Source: Chthonomonas sp. UBA2391
GTDB taxonomy: Bacteria > Armatimonadota > Fimbriimonadia > Fimbriimonadales > Fimbriimonadaceae
Direction: 5' to 3'
Length of the DNA stretch: 12,546 bases
Assembly (NCBI GenBank): GCA_002343825.1
Contig: DDSL01000155.1
Span: 3,543 to 16,088, forward strand
Position 1 is the stretch's first letter, and every line of letters starts with the position of its first letter. The translations under genes were made by a program, and so were the position numbers. Positions 1 to 6,475 of the stretch are shown piece by piece. A model generated the notes under the pieces. The model was not told the origin of the DNA, ran no database searches, and worked only from the letters and a program-made list of their open reading frames with translations.

Positions 1-51
1 GATCGCGATGACGACCAACAGCTCAATCAGAGTAAAGGCGCGACGAATCAT
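1..51 (-). CDS. Type IV prepilin-like protein (N-terminal fragment, cut by window edge)
   Basis: Only the first 17 codons lie in the window. They read MIRRAFTLIELLVVIAI, the textbook prepilin N-terminal cleavage and methylation motif: a short basic leader, a processing site between Ala5 and Phe6, Glu at position 5 of the mature protein, then the start of the hydrophobic helix. Proteins with this motif are cut by a prepilin peptidase and become type IV pilin or type II secretion pseudopilin subunits. Many secreted proteins of Planctomycetes, Verrucomicrobia and Armatimonadota also carry it. An in-frame ATG at 141 would give a 35-residue leader. The short basic leader is more typical, so I chose the ATG at 51. 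No Shine-Dalgarno is visible; AT-rich sequence directly precedes the start. It lies downstream of the ABC permease on the same strand, 118 nt after its stop. Which kind of pilin-like protein it is cannot be told. Confidence 0.85.
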   Translation of the reverse strand, partial: MIRRAFTLIELLVVIAI

Positions 52-169
52 TACAACGTTATTCTTTGGGGTTCGCAGCTCAGACCCTTTGTCCAGAATG
101 ATGATCGCTTTACTGCGAGCACGGAACGCCGTTGAGTCCATCACGATAAACAGCGGATCAGCAAGAGAG

Positions 170-970
170 TCAAATCCCGACGCCAGCGTATTGTTTGGTT
201 CCTCTCTTCCAGAGGATCCGGTGGACCACATAGCTGCCCACCACCCAAGCGGCCTGGATTGCGATAAACCGCCACGCTTCGGCCCCCGCATAGCGCCCCA
301 GGGCGAGTTCCGTTGGGAGGCCCGTGGTGTAGTAAAAGGGCGTGGCTCGGGCCAGCGCCAATGCCCAATCGGGATACAGATCCACCGGAAACAGCTGCCC
401 CGAGAGAAAGAGCATCGGCACGTAATAAAGCTCAAAGACACTCTCAGCGTTCTCTAAGAACAAGGCGAGCATGGCGAAGGCCATCACAAACGTGAAACTG
501 AGACAATGCCCCAGAACGAGCGAAACCCAGAACTCGGGACCGAGTCGCCACTCGTTCAGCGAGACCGAATCGCGATAGACCCATAGGAACAGGATCGCCA
601 CCGGGATCGCCATCCCCACCCGCATGAAGCGCCAACTCAGGTTACGGAAAAACGTGTATCGGAAAAGGGAGATCGGGCGGACGAGATAAACGCTAAAGTT
701 CCCTTCCTTGATCTCCCAGTTGAGCTCCCACATGAAGTGGCTGGTGACGAAAGACCCGACCAAAAGAATCGTGACGTAATAGGCAAAGAACTCCCCGGTC
801 GAATACCCGGCCAACGACCGGCCACCCGCGGCGGCGATAAACACCAGGGGCATGGCGAAGCAGTTGACCGCGTCGGTCAGGATCCAGATCAACCAGTTGG
901 CCCGATAAACCAGGCTCTCGCGCATATAGATGCGCAGGACGCCTAGGTTTTGCCGGGCCCGATTGATCAT
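170..970 (-). CDS. ABC-2 type transporter permease (DUF990/ABC2_membrane_6-like)
   Basis: A 266-residue membrane protein with about six hydrophobic segments (roughly residues 24-48, 60-80, 115-133, 147-172, 180-195 and 232-252). The tract around residues 89-103 (EGNFSVYLVRPISLF) and the region around 189-222 (SGQLFPVDLYP, then ATPFYYTTGLP) match the family of paired ABC export permeases related to daunorubicin-resistance-type systems. Such permeases normally work with a second similar permease and a separate ATPase; neither is in the window, so the substrate is unknown. The start is set at the ATG at 970, 7 nt after the rseP stop and behind a weak AAGGGA. An upstream in-frame ATG at 1015 would add a polar 15-residue extension overlapping rseP and is less likely. 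It probably shares the dxr-rseP transcript. Confidence 0.82.
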   Translation of the reverse strand: MINRARQNLGVLRIYMRESLVYRANWLIWILTDAVNCFAMPLVFIAAAGGRSLAGYSTGEFFAYYVTILLVGSFVTSHFMWELNWEIKEGNFSVYLVRPISLFRYTFFRNLSWRFMRVGMAIPVAILFLWVYRDSVSLNEWRLGPEFWVSLVLGHCLSFTFVMAFAMLALFLENAESVFELYYVPMLFLSGQLFPVDLYPDWALALARATPFYYTTGLPTELALGRYAGAEAWRFIAIQAAWVVGSYVVHRILWKRGTKQYAGVGI

Positions 971-977
971 GGGTCCC

Positions 978-2522
978 TTAGTTTCGCCCGACGCTGCGGC
1001 CGATGTCGAGGGCAATCATCAAGACCATTAAGCCGAGCACCATGAAGAATCCGAGAGTCTGGACCGTCCGCTGAACCCCGATGCTCAGCCGACGACCGCC
1101 TCTCAGCATCTCGGTGATCGCGACCACGATCTGGCCGCCATCCAACGGCGGGATCGGGAGCAAGTTCATCACTCCGAGCGAGATACTCATCAGCCCGGCT
1201 AAGCCGACCAGAGCGATGATGCCGCCTTCGCTGGCCTCGTGAGTCGTTTGAACAATGGTCGCCGGGCCACCGACGCTGTCTTTGGCCGTGCTGGGTTTGG
1301 CGATGACTCCGGCTAGGCCGGCGACCATGGCGATCGGAGCCTGGCAAGCCCGTGTGAAGGCGGGGCCAAAGGCCATCGGGTCTTCATCGCGGCGGGCGCC
1401 GATGCGGCCCTGTTTCCGCTTTTCTTCGGTCGGTTCGCCTTTGTCGTCGAGCACCGGCATGGGTTCCTCGTCGAGCTTGGGAGTGATGGTGAAGTTCAAG
1501 CTCTGGCCATCTCGGTTGATCACGAATTGGGTGGGCACTCCCCCGCGATCTCGGACGACTTTCACCATATCCATCCAAGTTTTGACCGGCTGGCCCTGAA
1601 CTTGGGTGACGAGGTCACCACGCTTGAGCCCGGCTTTGGAGGCGGGAGAAGTGGCTTCCATCTGGCCGATCCGACTGAGTTCGGTCGGAGTCCCCCGAAC
1701 GACGAAGTATCCGGTGAGAAAAACGATCCCGAGGAGAATGCTGAAGAGCGGTCCGGCGAAGAGCACCAAGAACCGCGCAAAGGGGGACTTACTATAGAAC
1801 CCACCCTCGATCTGGGTTTCGCTGCCGTCTTCCTTGGGATGCATCCCCTTGATGCTGGCGAACCCGCCAAGAGGGAGCAGCAGGAGCGAGAACTCGGTGC
1901 CGTGGCGGTCTTTGCGGGCCAGGAGCGGACGGAAGTTTACGGGTTCGGTGCCGCCGTCTTCGGTCGGGAGCGAACCCTTGCCCATCGGCGCGTCATCTTC
2001 TTTCTGCAGCACCGGTTGGTAGTAGATCAGGAGCAAGCCCACGAGGGAGCTGAAGAACAGGATGCCGAGGACGTTCTCGAGCCCAACTCCCTTGAACCGG
2101 GTGCTGAATCCCAGCAAGACCGCCCCGCCGATCCAGGACTTCATCAAGATCTGATAGGCACCATAGTTTGCAAGGTGATACAAAGCCTGGAGCCGGGAAG
2201 CGATCCAGAGAGGCGCGAGGATCGCCAACCCAAAGAGTGAAACCTGGAACCCGGTGGCCCAGCCCGCGATCCCGCTCATCGTGACCATGCCGGCCAAGAT
2301 CCCCACCACCAGGCAGACGATCGTGCCGCTGACCAAGGGCTCCTTCAGACGGTGATCGAGCCGGGTCCGGCGCAGACCGCCCATCATCACCGCAAAGGCC
2401 TCGACCTTCATCCCCAGCATCCGGGCAAACCAAAAGTGGCCCAACTCGTGGACGGCAACCAGAACGGTGATGATGACCATGAAGGCCAGCGCCGTCCGCA
2501 GATAGTCGAGAAGAATGTTCAT
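978..2522 (-). CDS. rseP: RseP-like M50 site-2 intramembrane zinc metalloprotease with an enlarged membrane insert
   Basis: A 514-residue membrane protease. The zinc site HELGH lies at residues 25-29 in the first hydrophobic segment. A PDZ domain spans about 282-350, and the third zinc ligand lies in the NLLPIPPLDGG motif (Asp461). Family members cut transmembrane anchors such as anti-sigma factors within the membrane. In the usual RseP layout the zinc segment is followed almost directly by the strand ending in PLGG. Here about 155 residues (51-208) intervene, with several hydrophobic segments (about 63-83, 92-108, 133-140 and 150-168) and an acidic linker, before TEFSLLLLPLGGF resumes the family pattern. 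A further charged linker (350-382) follows the PDZ domain. The start codon overlaps the dxr stop as ATGA, so the two genes are translationally coupled, an arrangement common for dxr-rseP. The protease assignment is firm; the regulatory target is unknown. Confidence 0.93.
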   Translation of the reverse strand: MNILLDYLRTALAFMVIITVLVAVHELGHFWFARMLGMKVEAFAVMMGGLRRTRLDHRLKEPLVSGTIVCLVVGILAGMVTMSGIAGWATGFQVSLFGLAILAPLWIASRLQALYHLANYGAYQILMKSWIGGAVLLGFSTRFKGVGLENVLGILFFSSLVGLLLIYYQPVLQKEDDAPMGKGSLPTEDGGTEPVNFRPLLARKDRHGTEFSLLLLPLGGFASIKGMHPKEDGSETQIEGGFYSKSPFARFLVLFAGPLFSILLGIVFLTGYFVVRGTPTELSRIGQMEATSPASKAGLKRGDLVTQVQGQPVKTWMDMVKVVRDRGGVPTQFVINRDGQSLNFTITPKLDEEPMPVLDDKGEPTEEKRKQGRIGARRDEDPMAFGPAFTRACQAPIAMVAGLAGVIAKPSTAKDSVGGPATIVQTTHEASEGGIIALVGLAGLMSISLGVMNLLPIPPLDGGQIVVAITEMLRGGRRLSIGVQRTVQTLGFFMVLGLMVLMIALDIGRSVGRN

Positions 2523-3643
2523 AACAGAGTGAGTCGGGCATCGGCTTCGGCCCGGGCCCAGGCATCGGCGGCCAAAAGCGATTCCAAAGTCACCTCGGTC
2601 GGTCTACCGAGAGACATGACGTGTTCTACGATCTCGGTGATGGCAAGGAATCCACAATTCCCCGCCAAAAAGGCATTGGCCGCGACTTCGTTGGCGGCAT
2701 TGAAGATGCAGGGCATGGTGCCTCCATGTCGCATGGCCTCGCGAGCGAGGTTCAGCCCCGGAAACGTTTCGTGATCGATGGGTTCAAAGGTCAGGTTCGG
2801 CGTATCCACTGGGTTCCAGACCGGCAGATCGTTGGGGACGCGGTCGGGGTAGCTCAGCGCATAGAGAATCGGGAGCTTCATATTGGGCCAGCCAAGCTGA
2901 CCGAGCACGCTGCCATCCCGGGTGCGGACAAACGAGTGAACGATGCTCTGGGGATGGATCACGGCCTCGACCCGCTCGATCGGGACGTCGAAGAGCCAAC
3001 GCGCCTCGATCATCTCTAGGGCCTTGTTCATGAGGGTCGCGCTGTCGATCGTGATCTTTCCGCCCATTCGCCAAGTCGGGTGATTCAGGGCTTGCTCCAC
3101 CGTGATGTCCTGCAAGTCGGCCCGAGTTTTGCCCCGGAAAGGTCCGCCGCTAGCGGTGAGAATCAGGTTTTGGACGTGCTCTTTCGGCGTGCCGAGCAGG
3201 CATTGAAAGAGGGCGCTGTGCTCGCTGTCGATCGGGGTCATGGTGACTCCGTGCTCTTGGACCAGCGGCATGACCACCTCTCCCCCGGCCACCAGAACCT
3301 CTTTGCTGGCGAGGGCGATGTCCTTTTTGGCCTTGATCGCCTCGATGGTGGGCACAAGGCCGATGACCCCGGCCACGCTGACCACGACGATATCGGCTTC
3401 GGGCAGGGTCGCGATCTGGGTGAGCCCCTCGACCCCGCCCGGCAGATGGTGCTGGTGGGCGGTCTCGGGGTGAAAGAGGGCTAGGTTCTTGACGCCGAAC
3501 TCTTGGGCTTGCTGGTGGAGCCGTTCGGCGTTTTGGGCTGCCGCCAGACCGACTACCTGGAACCGATCGGGGTGGGCCCGAAGGATGTCGAGGGTCTGGG
3601 TTCCGATGCTCCCGGTCGACCCGAGGATGGCCACGCGCTTCAC
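2519..3643 (-). CDS. dxr: 1-deoxy-D-xylulose 5-phosphate reductoisomerase
   Basis: A 374-residue cytosolic enzyme that converts DXP to 2-C-methyl-D-erythritol 4-phosphate with NADPH, the committed step of the MEP isoprenoid pathway. Visible signatures are the nucleotide-binding loop GSTGSIG (8-14), LASKE (111-115), the metal-binding Asp139 and Glu141 in IDSEHSA, the SGGPF loop (165-169), DSATLMNKALE ending in the third metal ligand Glu210, and NAANEVA (315-321). Length is within the usual range. The start is set at the GTG at 3643, because the protein begins at the canonical first strand VKRVAILGS. An open frame continues upstream to an ATG at 3832, but it is not family-like and runs antisense into the neighbouring gene. 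A well-spaced promoter ends 7 nt before this GTG, so the message is probably leaderless. Translation is coupled to rseP downstream. Confidence 0.96.
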   Translation of the reverse strand: MKRVAILGSTGSIGTQTLDILRAHPDRFQVVGLAAAQNAERLHQQAQEFGVKNLALFHPETAHQHHLPGGVEGLTQIATLPEADIVVVSVAGVIGLVPTIEAIKAKKDIALASKEVLVAGGEVVMPLVQEHGVTMTPIDSEHSALFQCLLGTPKEHVQNLILTASGGPFRGKTRADLQDITVEQALNHPTWRMGGKITIDSATLMNKALEMIEARWLFDVPIERVEAVIHPQSIVHSFVRTRDGSVLGQLGWPNMKLPILYALSYPDRVPNDLPVWNPVDTPNLTFEPIDHETFPGLNLAREAMRHGGTMPCIFNAANEVAANAFLAGNCGFLAITEIVEHVMSLGRPTEVTLESLLAADAWARAEADARLTLL

Positions 3644-3650
3644 GGGGGAG

Positions 3651-3679
3651 AGTGTAGCTCGAAAAACAAATTCTAGCAA
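3651..3679 (-). promoter_or_regulatory. dxr promoter predicted to give a leaderless mRNA
   Basis: On the minus strand, -35 TTGCTA (3674-3679) and -10 TACACT (3651-3656) are separated by exactly 17 bp. The -10 box ends 7 nt before the GTG start of dxr, so transcription should begin within about one base of the start codon. There is no Shine-Dalgarno. It lies in the 73-nt divergent gap shared with the gene starting at 3717. Confidence 0.6.
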
Positions 3680-3698
3680 ACAAGGACTACTGTGGATA

Positions 3699-3705
3699 GA
3701 GGAAG
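3699..3705 (+). promoter_or_regulatory. Shine-Dalgarno site of the exported CHAT/caspase-like protein gene
   Basis: GAGGAAG lies 11 nt before the ATG at 3717. It supports this start over the longer open frame beginning at 3489, which would run antisense through dxr. The residues from 3717 onward form a signal peptide, which agrees. Confidence 0.6.
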
Positions 3706-3716
3706 AAAGTGTAAGC

Positions 3717-5090
3717 ATGAAGAGAGTTTGGTTTGTTTCAGGCGTGCTACTTAGTCTCTCTACGACGGTCTGCCAAGCCATTCCCCCGGCGACAGTAACC
3801 AAAGCCTTTGGTACTGGCCTAGCCACGATCACGATTCAAACACCTGAGTCTATTTGGTCGGGCACCAACGCCGATATTTGGGTCGACGCTCTGGTTGAGG
3901 AAAACACTGGCAATCAACCCACCACCATCGAAGATGTCTGCTGCGATTTCATCCGTCTTAAAGTTAATGGCAACGCCATTGCAACGTATGAATTGACCTC
4001 CGAAGAACGAGAGAACTCTGATCCTGACACTGTTGGCCCGGGTGGGGTTGGGCCAGTCGTCGGCCCAAAGATTTTGAGATACTCCGCGATGATCGACACT
4101 ACATGGTTCAATGCAGACTATGCCGATATCGAATGCAAGCTCTTCTACACCTACAAAACAACCTCGGGTCTCCAAACCCAGGATTCAGTTGTTGTCAATC
4201 TCAGTGTACCGATCCAGAATAAGTTTATCGCTTACCACGTGACCATGGATCCACCATCGGTCACTCCAGACATTGTTTGGCCAGGGCGACCGTGGAAGGA
4301 GGTAGCACTTCGAGGTTCTGACCACGCGATCGGCGCACTTACGGTAGCAAATCACAAACGCATCCTTCCCAGCAACGGAAAACATACGTCCCTCTGGCTA
4401 GCTGGAATCACGACCACAAACCTCGCCAACTCCACTGTTTTCTTTGCCTTCACCCACGGTCAACCTCTAAGCATGACGGACTACTATCGGACTGATTACC
4501 TTAGAGACAAACCCGCTACTGGTACCCGAAGCAACATCGAAGAAGCCAGTCTCCAGAGGAACCCTCAAGTGCCAATGTGGTTTGCATTTCAGTACGCCTG
4601 TAGCACGGCGGACGGAGGACTCGATGTTTGGGCCGATAAATACACTGGTCCTCCTAGCTCGAGTCGCACGCCAGTGGTTGCCGGGTTCCAAGGAACCATC
4701 TGGAGCACATTGACGCTGGATCAGACCGAGATCATCTTCGCGATCCCTGAGACACTCCAAATGGATATCCCACTGTCAGAACATACTCGAGTACTACTCG
4801 AGAGGCTGGTTGTAGGGGACGATATTGTTTTTGCAATGACGGCCGCGAACACGGCCTTCACTCCTAGACAAGTTATCCCACCCCTTACTGCATCCCCCCG
4901 AGGATTCCAGCGTCGGCCCATGACACTCAGCGGGGCCAACCCGCGGAGACTAGTAGGTAATTCAACGGCCTACGACGACAGCCTCTTTGTGGGTTCCGAT
5001 TCCAAATGGGTTAGAGACTCTTCGCCGATCAGGCGATGGACCACCGTCTGGGACCAAGGCGGACCACACATCGGAGGAAACGAACCATGA
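3717..5090 (+). CDS. Exported protein of unknown family, possibly CHAT/caspase-like
   Basis: A 457-residue protein starting with a Sec signal peptide: MKR, a hydrophobic core at residues 5-17, and probable cleavage after Ala21. Residues 30-175 look beta-rich and may be an Ig-like or sandwich domain. I do not recognise a family by overall sequence. The middle and C-terminal part has the order of elements seen in CHAT and caspase-like clan CD peptidases: strand VFFAFTHG with His247-Gly248, strand WFAFQYACST with Cys295 (48 residues later), a VVAGFQGTIW strand (320-329), then a helix LLERLVVGDDIVFAMTAANTA (in two parts, 360-380). If correct, His247 and Cys295 would be the catalytic dyad of an extracytoplasmic peptidase. 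This is inference from motif order. GC is lower than in flanking genes. The gene is divergent from dxr and overlaps the next gene as ATGA. Confidence 0.85.
   Translation: MKRVWFVSGVLLSLSTTVCQAIPPATVTKAFGTGLATITIQTPESIWSGTNADIWVDALVEENTGNQPTTIEDVCCDFIRLKVNGNAIATYELTSEERENSDPDTVGPGGVGPVVGPKILRYSAMIDTTWFNADYADIECKLFYTYKTTSGLQTQDSVVVNLSVPIQNKFIAYHVTMDPPSVTPDIVWPGRPWKEVALRGSDHAIGALTVANHKRILPSNGKHTSLWLAGITTTNLANSTVFFAFTHGQPLSMTDYYRTDYLRDKPATGTRSNIEEASLQRNPQVPMWFAFQYACSTADGGLDVWADKYTGPPSSSRTPVVAGFQGTIWSTLTLDQTEIIFAIPETLQMDIPLSEHTRVLLERLVVGDDIVFAMTAANTAFTPRQVIPPLTASPRGFQRRPMTLSGANPRRLVGNSTAYDDSLFVGSDSKWVRDSSPIRRWTTVWDQGGPHIGGNEP
5073..5077 (+). promoter_or_regulatory. Shine-Dalgarno site of the second exported protein gene
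   Basis: GGAGG lies 9 nt before the ATG at 5087, inside the end of the preceding gene. It decides for this start over an in-frame ATG at 5036, which would add 17 basic residues before an otherwise normal signal or anchor segment. Confidence 0.7.
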
Positions 5091-6328
5091 TCACAACTAC
5101 AATTGCTCTCTTAGGGATCTGGATCCTACAACACAGTTCGCAATTCCCAGATATTACGAGTACTGAACTTAAGTATACAGTGAGATACGGATCAGATGCA
5201 GGAGGCAAGTTTCACTTAGTCAATAGGACCATTAAGGACTTACTTGATGACCCCGACTTCGGCCCTTCGCTCAGGGACTTTCGCTTCTTAGTACTAAAGG
5301 CTCAAGCCGAGTTTCCTAATGACTTAATCTTCCAGCATCCTGAAAGTCCAATGCTCGGGATCGGGCTGATCGATTTTCGCTACAACACATCTAGCGCTTC
5401 GAAGAGCATAATCATCTTCAAGTTCCAGGACATCTCAATGACGGCGGGCTGGATGCCTGGAATCGGGTTTAATCAGCTCTCCTTTACGCAAAACTCTGGA
5501 GCCATTTTCGGTCGTCCGACAGTGCGATTCTCCGTGGAAGAATCCCAATCTCGGCTGAGGCGTCTGGCCGAAGTCCTGGGAATGTCCGAATCCTTGATGG
5601 ACCTGAAGTGGACCCCCGACAGCACTGCCGCGGACAATGCTTACTTCACGTTGATCAATACTATCCCCGGATCCTCATGTAGCAACGGCATGGGGATCAC
5701 AGGCAACTTCTCGTTGCACTTGGGGTTCCCTTCCACCTCCGGAGTACGAACCATTCCTGTGGACTACGAGCCTCTGGTTGGGCTTGCTCAAAACACGGAT
5801 CAGCTCCGGTCATCGGCCGTACAGTCCTACTTGAGAAAGTCCGAAGATCAGGGGTTCGAGATCCTTGACGGCATCCAGTCGCTCGCCTACCTCTCCAGTC
5901 CGACCGAAGATTTCCCTCATTCGGCCCGGCATGCCCGCATCAAGGAGCAGAAAAAAGCACTGATCACCCAAGCCTTCGACATTGTTCCGGCAGGAACGAG
6001 AGGCGAAAACGGAGAGCTAACGATGATTGTCACTTTCATCGTAGACGTTCAGACAGGTGAAGTCTTGCGAGCCGCGGCGAACTATGCCGGGGTGAAGGCT
6101 GCTGGGAAAAAGACGTCCTTGGATCATTCGAAATCGGTTCAGCTTGGAACCGATGGCGATTCCTTTCGGATTGTGGCGGTGGAAGCCTCAGGTGCGCTAC
6201 CTGAGCGCAGGGTGGCGCTTCGGCAAGGCAACCATTATTTCGCCGCCCGGCTGGATGTTGATCGGCGATTGGTGGTCGTTGATGGCAAGTGGTTCCGAAT
6301 CCCCCACTGGGTGCAGATTCCCGAGTAG
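5087..6328 (+). CDS. Exported or membrane-anchored protein of unknown function, partner of the preceding gene
   Basis: A 413-residue protein that I do not recognise. The N-terminus (MITTTIALLGIWIL) is a short hydrophobic signal or anchor. The body is mixed, with a helix-rich stretch at about 151-172 and 236-250. Near the C-terminus, residues 312-330 (MIVTFIVDVQTGEVLRAAA) recall the strand-turn pattern 'VD..TGEV' found in PepSY-type and other processing-associated domains, a weak hint only. It ends in repeated strands (358-363, 384-400). Its start overlaps the previous stop as ATGA and has a strong GGAGG site, so the two products are probably made together and act together outside the cytoplasm. 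The first half is conspicuously AT-richer than the housekeeping genes nearby. The 147 nt after the gene (6329-6475) hold no further ORF I can support and no convincing terminator. Confidence 0.8.
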   Translation: MITTTIALLGIWILQHSSQFPDITSTELKYTVRYGSDAGGKFHLVNRTIKDLLDDPDFGPSLRDFRFLVLKAQAEFPNDLIFQHPESPMLGIGLIDFRYNTSSASKSIIIFKFQDISMTAGWMPGIGFNQLSFTQNSGAIFGRPTVRFSVEESQSRLRRLAEVLGMSESLMDLKWTPDSTAADNAYFTLINTIPGSSCSNGMGITGNFSLHLGFPSTSGVRTIPVDYEPLVGLAQNTDQLRSSAVQSYLRKSEDQGFEILDGIQSLAYLSSPTEDFPHSARHARIKEQKKALITQAFDIVPAGTRGENGELTMIVTFIVDVQTGEVLRAAANYAGVKAAGKKTSLDHSKSVQLGTDGDSFRIVAVEASGALPERRVALRQGNHYFAARLDVDRRLVVVDGKWFRIPHWVQIPE

Positions 6329-6461
6329 CTTGGTCGTGCGTGTACCGGGGGGCAACATGAGAGAACTCCAGGTTACCGACCGAATCCTCTCACATCACTC
6401 CGCCACCGCTCCCCCATCGGCCCCAAATAGCTCCTCGAGATCCCCTACGCGCTGACGGGGC

Positions 6462-6467
6462 CATAAT
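6462..6467 (+). promoter_or_regulatory. Possible -10 box of lysA (leaderless arrangement)
   Basis: CATAAT lies 8 nt before the lysA ATG, which would place the transcription start at or next to the start codon. No Shine-Dalgarno is present. No good -35 match was found at the expected distance, so this is tentative. Confidence 0.4.
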
Positions 6468-6475
6468 CCATAGCC

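Noticed and set aside
1527..2240. 237-codon open frame antisense to rseP
   Set aside because: It is the reverse-frame shadow of the M50 protease and lacks any recognisable domain or start signal.
3489..3716. Open frame extending the exported protein 76 codons upstream
   Set aside because: It is antisense to conserved dxr sequence, whereas a Shine-Dalgarno and a signal peptide mark the ATG at 3717.
3644..3832. Open frame extending dxr 63 codons upstream to an ATG
   Set aside because: The extra residues do not resemble Dxr, run antisense through the signal-peptide region of the next gene, and lie across the dxr promoter. The GTG at 3643 begins the canonical first strand.
6442..6460. CCCC ... 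GGGG as a terminator after the exported pair
   Set aside because: The stem is only 4 bp with an 11-nt loop and no following T-run.
6329..6475. Lysine riboswitch upstream of lysA
   Set aside because: The gap is 147 nt and lacks the conserved lysine-riboswitch junction sequences. A probable -10 box lies 8 nt before the ATG, leaving no leader.
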